Origin: Embleya scabrispora DSM 41855
Lineage (GTDB): Bacteria > Actinomycetota > Actinomycetes > Streptomycetales > Streptomycetaceae
Assembly: GCF_000372745.1 (NCBI RefSeq)
Contig: NZ_KB889629.1
Coordinates: forward strand, 60,043-124,042
Reading direction: 5' to 3'
Length of the DNA stretch: 64,000 nucleotides
Shown: positions 24,550-33,237 of the stretch, in pieces
Layout of the letters: the number at the start of each line of letters is the position of its first letter
How positions within the stretch are numbered: position 1 is the first letter of the stretch
Translations under genes and position numbers: made by a program
Notes under the pieces: model-generated
What the model was told of the DNA's origin: nothing
Databases searched by the model: none
Seen by the model: the letters and a program-made list of their open reading frames with translations, nothing else

Positions 24550-27204
24550 ATGACGGGTCGGGTTCTTCAGGTGGTGCAGGGCACTCGTTGGCGACGGCGC
24601 GCGGGTGAATACGCCTCGATCGGCGCCGCGGTGGGTGCCGCGGCGCCGGGCGACTCGATCCTGGTCGCGCCCGGGACGTACCGCGAGGACGTGTCGATCG
24701 CCGTCCCGGTGACGGTGGTCGGCTCGGACGGGCCGGGGACGGTGGTGCTGACCGCCGCCGACGGCGTCGCGCTGACGATCACCTCGGACGCGGCCGTACA
24801 CGGCCTGGTCGTCGAGGGCGGCGCCGGCGTGTTGTCGCCGGCCATCGTGATCGAGGGCTGCGCGCCGATACTGGAGGAGTGCGTGATCCGGGCCGCCTCG
24901 GTGGTCGGCGTCGAACTGCGCGCGGGGGCCGACCCGATGGTGCGCCGCTGCCGGGTGAGCAATCCGCAGGGCGTGGGCATCGGGGTGACCGGACGCTCGC
25001 GCGGCACCTTCGAGGACTGCGAGATCGGCGACACCGGGCGCGAGGGCTTCGACGTGCGCGAGGGCAGCGCGCCGATCCTGCGCCGCGGCAGGGTTCGCGA
25101 CGCGTCCGGGCACGGGCTGCGCTTCACCGGCCCGGGGACCACCGGCAGCGTGCAGGAGTGCGAGATCCACGACGGCTCCGACGCGGAGCCCGCGGTGTTC
25201 GTCGGCGACCAGGCATCGCCGCACCTGACCGGCCTGCACATCCACGACGTGGGCGGCGGCGGCATCTGTGTCGCGGGCGGCGCCGCGCCGATCATCGCCG
25301 ACTCGCGGATCGAGCGGGTCGGCTGGGCGGGCATCTCGGTCGGCGGCCAGGGCAGCGCCGGATCCCTCTCGCGCACCGAGATCACCTCGGTCAAGGGCAC
25401 CGGCGTCCAGGCCGACGACCTGGCCACGTTCTCCCTCGACGACTGCACGATCCGCGACGCCGAGGGCAACGGCGTCTCCGTCGACCGCGGCGCCAACCTG
25501 ACCCTGGTCGGCTGTCGACTGCGCGACATGGGCCGCAACGGGGTGGACGTGCACGGCCACTCCGAGGTGACCCTCAGCGGCTGCACGATCCGCAGCTTCG
25601 GCCGCAACGGCCTCTCGCTCGCCGACCACGGTGCCCGCGCGTCCGCGATCGACTGCGAGTTCCACGACTCCACCGGCGGCAAGCCGGCCGTGTGGGTGGC
25701 CGACGGCGCGGACGCGGCGCTGGGCGAGTGCCGCATCCACGACGTGCTGGACGGGGTCAAGGTGGCCGGCTCCGGCACCGGCCTGTCCATGCACGACTGC
25801 GAGATCCACGACGTGGACGAGACCGGCATCGGGATCGGCGCGGGCGCGGTGGTCTCGGTCAAGTCCTGCAAGGTCCGCAAAGCCACCACCGGCGTGTGGT
25901 TCATGGAGTCGGACTGCGGCGGGATCATCGCCGACTGCACGATCGAGGACACCACCGACGGCGTCTCGGTCACCGGTGTGGCCGGTCCCACCGTGCGCCG
26001 GGTCCGGGTGGACCGGGCGACCGGCGAGGGCATCCGCATCTCCGGCGGCGGGCGCGGCGACTTCGAGGACTGCGAGGTGCTCGGCGGGCGCGGCTACGGT
26101 GTCAACGTGCGCGAGGGCTGCCACCCGGTGTTCACCCGCTGCACCACGCGCGACAACGCCAAGGGCGGCTTCGAATTCGCCGGCCCGGGCCCGGTGGCGG
26201 TCGAGTGCACATCACAGGGGGACGGAAGCAGCGGGGCCGAGACCCCAGCCGCCGGCGGGATTTTGGGTACGACCGGCCCGGTCGCCGCGGCCGGCGCGCA
26301 GCCGCAGGGCGTGGCCAGGCTCACCGCCACGCTGCCGATCCCCGGCGCGCGCGACGGCGGAACCGCCGACCAAGCCGCGGCCGAGACGTCCGGGCGCACC
26401 GTGGACGAATTGCTCGCCGAGTTGGACGGGTTGGTCGGACTGGCCGGCGTCAAGGCCGAGGTGCGCAATCTGATCGACCTGATCTCGGTCGGCCGGCGGC
26501 GCGAGGAGGCCGGGCTCAAGGCGCCCACGCTGCGCCGACACCTGGTCTTCACCGGCTCCCCGGGTACCGGCAAGACCACGGTGGCCCGGCTGTACGGCGA
26601 AATCGCCCAGGCACTCGGGGTGTTGCGGATGGGACACCTGGTCGAGGTCTCCCGGGTCGACCTGGTCGGCGAACACATCGGCTCGACCGCGCCGCGCACC
26701 AAGGAGGTCTTCGACCGGGCCCGCGGCGGCGTGTTGTTCATCGACGAGGCGTACAGCCTGGCTCCGCCGGATCCCTCGCGCGACTTCGGCCGGGAGGCGA
26801 TCGACACGCTGGTGAAGATGATGGAGGACCACCGCGACGACGTCGTGGTGATCGTGGCCGGCTACACCGACGAGATGGAACGCTTCCTGGGTGCCAACCC
26901 CGGTTTCGGGTCCCGGTTCTCACGCACCATCACCTTCCAGGACTACTCGGCCGACGACCTGGTCGAGATCACCCGCAAGCAGGTTGGCGAGCACGAGTAC
27001 GTGCTCACCGACGACGCGTGCGACGCGCTGCTCGGCTACTTCCGCCGGCTTCCGCGCGGGGCCGCGTTCGGCAACGCGCGTGAGGCGCGACGTACGTTCG
27101 AGGCGATGATCGAGCGGCACGCGACCCGGTTGGCGCAACTTCCGGGCGCGGGCATGGAGGAGTTGCGCACGCTGCATCCGGAAGATCTCCCCGAGCTGCG
27201 GTGA
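24550..27204 (+). CDS. Right-handed beta-helix protein fused to a CbbX/EccA-type AAA+ ATPase
   Basis: An 884-residue fusion. Residues about 20-560 are a long parallel beta-helix with roughly 22-residue rungs of the NosD/pectate-lyase type (many DCxI-type turns such as FEDCEIGDTG and LDDCTIRDAE). After a Gly/Ala linker, residues about 610-884 are an AAA+ ATPase of the CbxX/CfxQ (also EccA N-partner) group: Walker A GSPGTGKTT, Walker B GGVLFIDEAYSL, and GYTDEMERFLGANPG. No signal peptide, so it works in the cytoplasm. A possible role is a remodelling ATPase with a large ligand- or protein-binding solenoid; the substrate is unknown. The start is uncertain; an in-frame ATG lies at 24472. Confidence 0.85.
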   Translation: MTGRVLQVVQGTRWRRRAGEYASIGAAVGAAAPGDSILVAPGTYREDVSIAVPVTVVGSDGPGTVVLTAADGVALTITSDAAVHGLVVEGGAGVLSPAIVIEGCAPILEECVIRAASVVGVELRAGADPMVRRCRVSNPQGVGIGVTGRSRGTFEDCEIGDTGREGFDVREGSAPILRRGRVRDASGHGLRFTGPGTTGSVQECEIHDGSDAEPAVFVGDQASPHLTGLHIHDVGGGGICVAGGAAPIIADSRIERVGWAGISVGGQGSAGSLSRTEITSVKGTGVQADDLATFSLDDCTIRDAEGNGVSVDRGANLTLVGCRLRDMGRNGVDVHGHSEVTLSGCTIRSFGRNGLSLADHGARASAIDCEFHDSTGGKPAVWVADGADAALGECRIHDVLDGVKVAGSGTGLSMHDCEIHDVDETGIGIGAGAVVSVKSCKVRKATTGVWFMESDCGGIIADCTIEDTTDGVSVTGVAGPTVRRVRVDRATGEGIRISGGGRGDFEDCEVLGGRGYGVNVREGCHPVFTRCTTRDNAKGGFEFAGPGPVAVECTSQGDGSSGAETPAAGGILGTTGPVAAAGAQPQGVARLTATLPIPGARDGGTADQAAAETSGRTVDELLAELDGLVGLAGVKAEVRNLIDLISVGRRREEAGLKAPTLRRHLVFTGSPGTGKTTVARLYGEIAQALGVLRMGHLVEVSRVDLVGEHIGSTAPRTKEVFDRARGGVLFIDEAYSLAPPDPSRDFGREAIDTLVKMMEDHRDDVVVIVAGYTDEMERFLGANPGFGSRFSRTITFQDYSADDLVEITRKQVGEHEYVLTDDACDALLGYFRRLPRGAAFGNAREARRTFEAMIERHATRLAQLPGAGMEELRTLHPEDLPELR

Positions 27205-27327
27205 ATCGGGCCGCGTCGGCGGGGTAACGGCCGATGAGTGCGGTCGCCCCGCCGCCTTGTGGTCGGCGCGCGGGTTGTGGACGGTGCGCAAGGTTGTGGA
27301 TGGTTTGCGATGGCGAAGGAGCCTCAC

Positions 27328-28065
27328 GTGCCGGTCATGGGCATCGACATCGGCGGGACCGGGATCAAGGGCGCGCCGGTGGACGCCGCCGCCGGACGGC
27401 TGATACACGAGCGGGTGCGGCTGCTCACGCCCGAACCGTCCGAGCCGCAGGCGGTGATCGGCGTGGTCCGCGAGGTGCTGGAGCAGTTCGCCGACACCGA
27501 CGGCCCGGTCGGCATCACCTTCCCGGGCGTGGTCCGGGACGGCATCGTGCGCACCGCGGCGAATGTGGACAAGTCGTGGATCGACCTGGACGCCGACGCG
27601 CTGTTGACCGCGTCGCTGGGCCGGCCGGTCACGATGGTCAACGACGCGGACGCGGCCGGCGTGGCCGAGATGCGCTTCGGCGCGGGCGCGGGGCGCGGCG
27701 GCACGGTGCTGATGCTGACCTTCGGCACCGGCATCGGCAGTGCGCTGTTCGTGGACGGCAGACTGGTGCCCAACACCGAGTTGGGCCATCTGGAGTTGGA
27801 CGGCCACGAGGCCGAGCACCGGGCCTCGGCGGTGGCCCGGGAGACGCACGACCTGTCCTGGGAGAAGTGGGCCGAGCGGGTGCAGGATTACCTGCGGTAC
27901 GTGGAGATGCTCTTCTCCCCGTCGTTGATCATCATCGGCGGCGGGATCAGCAGGAAGCCGGAGAAGTTCCTGCCGTACATCAAGGTCCGCGCCGACCTGG
28001 TGCCCGCGAAGCTGCACAACGACGCGGGCATCGTGGGCGCGGCGATGCTGGTGGCCGGCGGCTGA
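27328..28065 (+). CDS. ppgK: Polyphosphate glucokinase
   Basis: A 245-residue ROK-type sugar kinase that makes glucose-6-phosphate from glucose using polyphosphate (and often ATP). Motifs: GIDIGGTGIKGAPVD (phosphate loop), GITFPGVV, RTAANVDKSWI, VNDADAAG with the catalytic Asp, LTFGTGIGSALFVDG and NTELGHLEL. It matches streptomycete PpgK closely in length and sequence. GTG 27328 is chosen because GAAGGAG lies 6 nt upstream; ATG 27310 is possible. It reads toward the amidohydrolase gene with a 24-bp gap. Confidence 0.93.
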   Translation: MPVMGIDIGGTGIKGAPVDAAAGRLIHERVRLLTPEPSEPQAVIGVVREVLEQFADTDGPVGITFPGVVRDGIVRTAANVDKSWIDLDADALLTASLGRPVTMVNDADAAGVAEMRFGAGAGRGGTVLMLTFGTGIGSALFVDGRLVPNTELGHLELDGHEAEHRASAVARETHDLSWEKWAERVQDYLRYVEMLFSPSLIIIGGGISRKPEKFLPYIKVRADLVPAKLHNDAGIVGAAMLVAGG

Positions 28066-28089
28066 CGCCGGGGCGTACGCGACAGGCAC

Positions 28090-29718
28090 TCAGAGCGGAT
28101 CGCCGTGCGTCTGCTCGCCGGCCAGGAAGGTGGCGAGCACGTCGAGGTCGGTGATCTCGCTCGGCGCGACCGTGTACGGATCGGCGGACAGCACCACCAG
28201 GTCGGCGTACTTGCCCGGGGATATCGAGCCGGTGATGTCGTCGGCGCGGAGCTGGTAGGCCGCGTCCAGGGTCTGCGCGCGGATGGCCTGAGTCACCGTC
28301 AGCCGCTCCTCGGGGGCGAGCACCCTGCCTCGGCGCGAGCGCCTGGTGGTGGCGACGGTGATGTTGTGCAGCGGGTTCTCCGGCGTGCTGGGCGGGTCGT
28401 TGTGCAGCGAGATCCGCATGCCGGCGGCCACCGCGGAGCCGGCCGCCGCCCAGCGGGCGCCGTACTTGGGGCCGAACAACTCGTCGGTGAGCACCTCGCC
28501 CCAGAAGTACACATGGTCCATGAACACGCTCGCGGTCACCCCGAGCGCCGCCGCGCGCCGGAACTGGTCCGGGCGCATCGCGCCGACGTGCTCGATCCGC
28601 AGCCGGTGGTCCGGGCGCGGGTAGCGGCTGAGCACGCTCTCGTACACGTCCAGGATCATGTCGATGGCGAGGTCGCCATGTGCGTGGCAGGCGAGTTGCC
28701 AGCCGTGCGGGAAGTACGCCTCGACCACTTCGGCGAGTTGGTCCCACGTGTAGTTGGTGCTCGCGTGCGGGCGTTTGCCGCGGCCGAGTCGGTGGGTCAG
28801 CTCCGTGTCCAGGTACGGGAAGGACACCGCGATCGTGCCCGCCCACGGTGAGCCGTCGACCCACACCTTGATGCCGTTCTGCCGGATCAGGTCGTCGCCG
28901 GCGTCGGGCCGGCCGGTGCTGCGCAGGACGGCGGAGGCCGGCTCGTACAGGCGCAGCCGGGTGCTCGGCGCGGGCCTGCGGGCCGGGTCGAGCAGCGCGT
29001 CGCGCCACGGCGGCAGGCAGGCCATCTCGCCTGCCATGGTCAGGCCGACGGCGCTCATCCGGGCGAGGGTGTCGGCCAGGCCGGGCGGTAGCGCATCGCG
29101 GCGGCCGACGGGCGGTCCGGTGGGTGAGGTGATCTCGGTGATCGCCTCGATGCCGTAGGCCGCGCCGTCCGGCTCGCCGTGTGCGTCTCGTCCGTACCGG
29201 CCGCCGGGCGGGTCGGGGGTGTGCCGGTCGATGCCGTGCCGGCGGCCGGATTCGCGGTTGTACCAGGCGAGATGTCCCGAGTGGTGCACCACCACCAGCG
29301 GGCGATCGGGGGCGAGTCGATCCAGGAAGTCCTGGCCGGCGAGCGGCAGATCGGGGAACGAGAGCGGATCCCAGCCGTACATCAGCTCGCGCCCGTTCGC
29401 GACGCCCGCCCGGATCGCGGCGAGCACGGCCTCGGCGGAGTCCATCGAAGCGGCCCGGATGTCCACGACGGACCCCTTGCCGAACAGCAGCGCCTCGGCC
29501 ACCGCGTGCCCGTGCGCCTCGACGAATCCGGGGAGCACACAGCGCTCGCCCAGTTCGACCACGCGGGTGGTGGGCCCCACCGGCATGTCGGCGGCGCTCC
29601 CGACGGCCAGGATCCGACCGGCGCCGATCGCCACGGCCTCGACGCGGGGTCGGGCCTCGTCCACCGTGATCACGGTTCCGGTCAGGACCAGGTCGGCGCT
29701 CGGGATGTCCTGGGCCAT
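28090..29718 (-). CDS. Amidohydrolase family protein (YtcJ-like)
   Basis: A 542-residue metal-dependent hydrolase. The N terminus has the amidohydrolase beta-sandwich (LVLTGTVITVDEARP) and the metal motif FVEAHGHA. Further landmarks are the WVDGSPWAGTI stretch, CHAHGDLAIDMILD, LRIEHVGAMRP, and the C-terminal SLHNDPP and GSISPGKYADLVVLS. This layout is that of YtcJ/AepA-like exoenzymes whose substrates are mostly unknown. The ATG at 29718 follows AGGAG at about 9 nt. The end converges with ppgK. Confidence 0.88.
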   Translation of the reverse strand: MAQDIPSADLVLTGTVITVDEARPRVEAVAIGAGRILAVGSAADMPVGPTTRVVELGERCVLPGFVEAHGHAVAEALLFGKGSVVDIRAASMDSAEAVLAAIRAGVANGRELMYGWDPLSFPDLPLAGQDFLDRLAPDRPLVVVHHSGHLAWYNRESGRRHGIDRHTPDPPGGRYGRDAHGEPDGAAYGIEAITEITSPTGPPVGRRDALPPGLADTLARMSAVGLTMAGEMACLPPWRDALLDPARRPAPSTRLRLYEPASAVLRSTGRPDAGDDLIRQNGIKVWVDGSPWAGTIAVSFPYLDTELTHRLGRGKRPHASTNYTWDQLAEVVEAYFPHGWQLACHAHGDLAIDMILDVYESVLSRYPRPDHRLRIEHVGAMRPDQFRRAAALGVTASVFMDHVYFWGEVLTDELFGPKYGARWAAAGSAVAAGMRISLHNDPPSTPENPLHNITVATTRRSRRGRVLAPEERLTVTQAIRAQTLDAAYQLRADDITGSISPGKYADLVVLSADPYTVAPSEITDLDVLATFLAGEQTHGDPL

Positions 29719-29852
29719 GGTGGCGCTGCTCCTGTCGGGACTTTCGGAACTTGCGAGGTCATGCGGGAACTTCGGGATCTTCGCAACCCTCGGGACGTGC
29801 GCGGGGTCGGCGGTGGTCGGTGCGGTCGTGGATCCGGTGGGGCGGGTGTGGG

Positions 29853-30449
29853 CTACGGGGCGGATGGTGCCACCGATCGGGTACCCGGTCGATCCCGGCG
29901 CGAAGCACGCAGTACGCCGCCCAGCAGCGCGGCGATGTTCCACGCGTCGTCGACGCCTCGGTGGTGGGTGCCTTCGAGCGGGAGGCCGGCGTGCTCCAGG
30001 GCGGCGGCCATGCCGAGTTCACGGTCCAGGCCGTGGGCGAGCGAGTACAGCGACTTGGCGTTGAGGTGGCGGGTACCGAAAGGGTACGGGACGCCCTCGG
30101 CGGCGCACTGGCGCTCGAACTGCCGCCGGTCGTACTCGCCCCAACTCGCCCACACACGTTGGTGCGTCCTGAACTCGGCGCGCAGCAGGGCGCATGCGTC
30201 GGCGAAGGTGTGGCCGGTCGCCACATCCGCCTGGGTCAGCGTGGTCAGCTCGGTGCAGAACGCGCCGACGGCGGAGTGGGTGGGGCGGACCAGGATGCCG
30301 TGTCGGTCGACGCGTTCGCCGGTGGCGATGTCCAGGGTGGTGAGGCCGATCTCGATGATCTCGTTGCGCTGCCCCTCGGGCGTCGGGCCGTCCCAGCAGG
30401 TCGCCTCGACGTCGATCACCACGAGCAGGTCCATCAGTCGTTTCGCCAT
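29853..30449 (-). CDS. DEDDh 3'-5' exonuclease (KapD/ERI-like)
   Basis: A 198-residue exonuclease-fold protein. The first catalytic pair is in VVIDVEATCWDG, the Exo II region in WASWGEYDRRQFERQ, and Exo III in HHRGVDDAWNIAALL with the His and Asp. This arrangement is typical of ERI-1/KapD-type RNases that trim structured RNA ends. ATG 30449 is used; the GAGGTG upstream is 12-14 nt away, so the exact start is uncertain (30434 also possible). Confidence 0.85.
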   Translation of the reverse strand: MAKRLMDLLVVIDVEATCWDGPTPEGQRNEIIEIGLTTLDIATGERVDRHGILVRPTHSAVGAFCTELTTLTQADVATGHTFADACALLRAEFRTHQRVWASWGEYDRRQFERQCAAEGVPYPFGTRHLNAKSLYSLAHGLDRELGMAAALEHAGLPLEGTHHRGVDDAWNIAALLGGVLRASRRDRPGTRSVAPSAP

Positions 30450-30495
30450 GCCGGTCAGCACAACACCTCGGTCGGCGTGCTACCACTGGTTTTGT

Positions 30496-30512
30496 TCTGA
30501 CGGTATGTCAGA
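30496..30512. promoter_or_regulatory. Perfect operator-like palindrome upstream of the SDR gene
   Basis: TCTGACGGTATGTCAGA: 6-bp arms around 5 nt. It is 33 bp upstream of the SDR start and 46 bp from the divergent exonuclease start, in an AT-rich spacer. Such short palindromes are typical of TetR or GntR sites; no regulator gene is adjacent. Confidence 0.55.
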
Positions 30513-30545
30513 TGTTTGGTCCGCCCGTCCACGGAGGAGTTCGAA

Positions 30546-31313
30546 ATGGGTACGCACAAGACATCACCCGACACCGGCGTCGTGATCACCGGCGGCGCGT
30601 CGGGCATCGGGCGGGCCACCGCGCGGGCGCTGGCGGCGACCGGCCGACCCGTCGCACTGTGGGACATCGCGGCGGGTCCGGTCGAGGAGGCGGCCAAGGA
30701 GATCGAGGCCGAGCACGGGGTGCCGGCGCTCGGCCTGGCCCTGGACGTCACCGACACCGAGGCGTATCCGACCGCGATCCACGCCTCGGTCGGGGCGCTG
30801 GGCACGATCGGCGGTTTCGTGCACGCGGCGGGCATCGTCGACTCGACCCCGATCACCGAGGTCACCGCGGAGAACTGGGACCGCGTGCTGGACGTCAACC
30901 TGCGCTCCTTCGCGCTGCTGGTCCAAGCGCTCACCCCGCACCTGCGTGAACACGCCGGCTCCGCGATCGTGGGCATCGCCTCGCTCAACGCGATCGTCGG
31001 CAACGCGCTCAACCCGTCCTACTGCGCGTCCAAGTCGGGCATGCTCGGCCTGAACCGCTCGATCGCCGCCAAGCTCGCCGAGTACCACATCCGCAGCAAC
31101 GTGGTCTGCCCCGGCTACATCGAGACCCCGATGCTGGCCCGCTCCTTCGCCCGCCCCGGCACGCGCGAGCGTATGGAGAACAGCTCGCCGCTGCGCCGGT
31201 TGGGCCGCCCGGAGGAAATCGCCGGCGCGGTCCGCTTCCTCCTCAGCGACGAGGCATCCTTCGTGACCGGCACCCACCTGATGGTGGACGGAGGCATGAC
31301 GGAGACGGTCTGA
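30546..31313 (+). CDS. Short-chain dehydrogenase/reductase (SDR)
   Basis: A 255-residue classical SDR, NAD(P)(H)-dependent. Cofactor motif TGGASGIG, structural Asp in LALDVTD, HAAG in place of NNAG, and the catalytic Ser/Tyr/Lys set in SLNAIVGN...SYCASKSG. The C terminus FVTGTHLMVDGG is standard. The acidic residue after beta2 (LWDIA) favours NAD(H). GGAGGAG fixes ATG 30546. Substrate unknown; an upstream palindrome suggests tight transcriptional control. Confidence 0.92.
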   Translation: MGTHKTSPDTGVVITGGASGIGRATARALAATGRPVALWDIAAGPVEEAAKEIEAEHGVPALGLALDVTDTEAYPTAIHASVGALGTIGGFVHAAGIVDSTPITEVTAENWDRVLDVNLRSFALLVQALTPHLREHAGSAIVGIASLNAIVGNALNPSYCASKSGMLGLNRSIAAKLAEYHIRSNVVCPGYIETPMLARSFARPGTRERMENSSPLRRLGRPEEIAGAVRFLLSDEASFVTGTHLMVDGGMTETV

Positions 31314-31320
31314 CGCCCGA

Positions 31321-31359
31321 CCGGGCCGGGGCGGTGACCGGGATGCCGCCCCGGTCCGG
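31321..31359 (+). terminator. Hairpin terminator after the SDR gene
   Basis: A 14-bp stem (CCGGGCCGGGGCGG pairing with 31346-31359, one G-U pair) around an 11-nt loop, 7 bp after the stop. Confidence 0.72.
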
Positions 31360-31459
31360 TGTTCGAGCGGGTGATTCGGGAACCGGATGGTGTCGGCTCA
31401 ATCTCTGACAAACCGGTGGTGATCCTGTGGATGAGACGACCGCCGTTCGGGAGAGATCG

Positions 31460-31652
31460 TGCAACCCGCCTTCGGCCACGAGTGGACAGCCGACGATGTG
31501 ATCGCCGCCCAGGAGACCTCGCCCTATCGCATCGAACTCTCGGACGGCGTCCTTACGCGGCCTCCGGCTCCGCCGAGCCCGGCACTGTGACCACGCTGCC
31601 GGCTTTCGCGCCGATCGCTCTCGACCCGGGCACACTGCTGCGGATGCGGTGA
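31460..31652 (+). pseudogene. Remnant of a Uma2-family (putative restriction endonuclease) gene
   Basis: A GTG with GGAGAG upstream opens a 43-codon frame that reads like the N terminus of Uma2/DUF820 proteins (WTADDVIAAQ, then YRIELSDGVLT). It stops at 31591. A different frame directly after it gives PAFAPIALDPGTLL and a stop at 31652, which looks like the usual Uma2 C terminus. The catalytic middle, more than 100 residues, is missing. The reading as an internally deleted, frameshifted gene is inference from two short matches. Confidence 0.5.
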
Positions 31653-31691
31653 CGGAGGCGCCGATCAGGGCTTTGTGCCGACGGGGTCCGA

Positions 31692-32966
31692 CTATTTCGG
31701 GTGGAGTTCCACCATCGTGACCTCCGGGGGTGCCCCGACGCGGACCGGTGGGCCCCAGAAGCCGGCGCCTCTGGTGATGTAGAGCATCGTGTCGTCGACC
31801 CTGTGCAGGCCGGCGACAGCCGGCTGGTCGAGCTTGACCAGGAGTTGGACCGGGAACATCTGGCCGCCGTGGGTGTGGCCGGAGAGTTGCACGTCGACGT
31901 CGTACTTGGCGGCGTCGTCCACCTGGACCGGCTGGTGGGCGAGCAGCACCACCGGGCGGGAGGGGTCGCGATTGCCCAGTGCCTTGGCGAAGTTGGGGCC
32001 GTCGTGGTGGGACTTGCCGGTGATGTCGTTGACCCCGGCCAGGTCGAAGGCGGCGCCGCCGCGGGCGATCTCTAACCGGTCGTTGGCCAGCGTGTGGACG
32101 TTCAGCTCGGCGAGTTCGGCGACCCAATCCGCCGCGCCGGACATGTAGTCGTGGTTGCCGGTGACGAAGAAGCTGCCGTATCGGCTGGTCAGCCGCCGCA
32201 ACGGCGCCGCGTCGCCGCCCAGTTGCCCGGCCGTGCCGTCGGCCAGGTCGCCGACGATGGCGACCAGGTCCGGGTTGGTCCGGTTGATCGTCTCCACCAC
32301 CCGCGTGGTGTGCGCCCGCCCGAGCAGCGGACCCAGATGGATGTCGCCGACCACCGCGATCCGGAAGCCGGCCAGCCGCGGATCCAGCCGCGTCACCGGT
32401 ATCCGCACCCGCACGGTCCGCGGCGCGCCCAGGGCCTGGGTCATTCCGTAGCCGACGGTGCCCAGCGAGGTGCCCGCCGCCAACAGCGCGACCGACCGAC
32501 TCAGCACCAGGCGGCGATCCGGTCCCAGGGGCGTGCCCGAGGCGGCGGCCGACGGCTCGGCGGCGGGCTCCGCGAGGTCCGGATCCGGCCCGTCGGCGCC
32601 GACGGGCACCGCGACCGGCAACTCCGCCGACACCGGCTCGATCGCCCCACGTCGCCGCAGCGCCCGAAGCGCGAGCACCCGGGGCACCTCCAGCACTCCC
32701 AGTGCGAGCACCACGTACAACAGCAGGGCCATCCAGATGAAGCCCGGCCACGCGATCCACTCCGTGCCGCGCGGGCCGAACGCCTTGGGCAGGGCCAACG
32801 CACCCGCCATCGACAGTCCGAGCGCGACCACCACACCCGCGCCGATCCGCCGCACGAGCCCCGACCGGGTGGTGTCGCGCACGAGTCGCCGCCACACGTA
32901 GAGGTGCACGCCGACCAGCAGCGCGAGCACGGCCACGGCCGCGACGATCACCAGGACAACGGTCAA
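31692..32966 (-). CDS. Membrane-anchored metallophosphoesterase with a TTA codon
   Basis: A 424-residue protein. Four hydrophobic segments lie in the first half, and a TAT/Sec-like hydrophobic stretch (LVLSRSVALLAAG) precedes the calcineurin-like phosphoesterase domain. The metal motifs are complete: VVGDIHLGPL, VGDLADG, GNHDY, LLAHQP and SGHTHGGQ. It is related to YaeI/UDP-diacylglucosamine-type phosphodiesterases acting at the membrane. TTG 32966 is the preferred start, with GGGAG 7 nt upstream. Codon 298 (32073-32075) is TTA, one of just two in the genes of this window, so translation may depend on the bldA tRNA. Confidence 0.86.
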   Translation of the reverse strand: MTVVLVIVAAVAVLALLVGVHLYVWRRLVRDTTRSGLVRRIGAGVVVALGLSMAGALALPKAFGPRGTEWIAWPGFIWMALLLYVVLALGVLEVPRVLALRALRRRGAIEPVSAELPVAVPVGADGPDPDLAEPAAEPSAAASGTPLGPDRRLVLSRSVALLAAGTSLGTVGYGMTQALGAPRTVRVRIPVTRLDPRLAGFRIAVVGDIHLGPLLGRAHTTRVVETINRTNPDLVAIVGDLADGTAGQLGGDAAPLRRLTSRYGSFFVTGNHDYMSGAADWVAELAELNVHTLANDRLEIARGGAAFDLAGVNDITGKSHHDGPNFAKALGNRDPSRPVVLLAHQPVQVDDAAKYDVDVQLSGHTHGGQMFPVQLLVKLDQPAVAGLHRVDDTMLYITRGAGFWGPPVRVGAPPEVTMVELHPK

Positions 32967-33213
32967 GGCAGGACTCCCGGGTGAATGGATGTTCCCGGGA
33001 AGCGTGTCACGCCCGCGCGGGCCCCGGCATCCGGCTCGCGGAGTATCCGAGTCTGCTTCCGTGGGCGCAATACCGCGCCGTTCGCCGTATCCTGACGCGG
33101 TAGCGACACCCGATGATGGCCCGGTCACGCCGCGAAGTGGCCCCACTCGTGAAGCGAATGATGCCAAGTAACGACAAGTCCGACCGCATCGATCGGACCA
33201 CCACGCACGTCGA

Positions 33214-33231
33214 CGGGAGGCGCTCCTCCCG
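33214..33231 (+). promoter_or_regulatory. Hairpin enclosing the Shine-Dalgarno of the TrmH-type gene
   Basis: CGGGAGG, loop CGCT, CCTCCCG: a perfect 7-bp stem 6 nt upstream of the start codon. The GGGAGG within it is the best ribosome-binding site available, so folding could mask it. It could equally be chance in GC-rich DNA. Confidence 0.35.
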
Positions 33232-33237
33232 GGAGCG

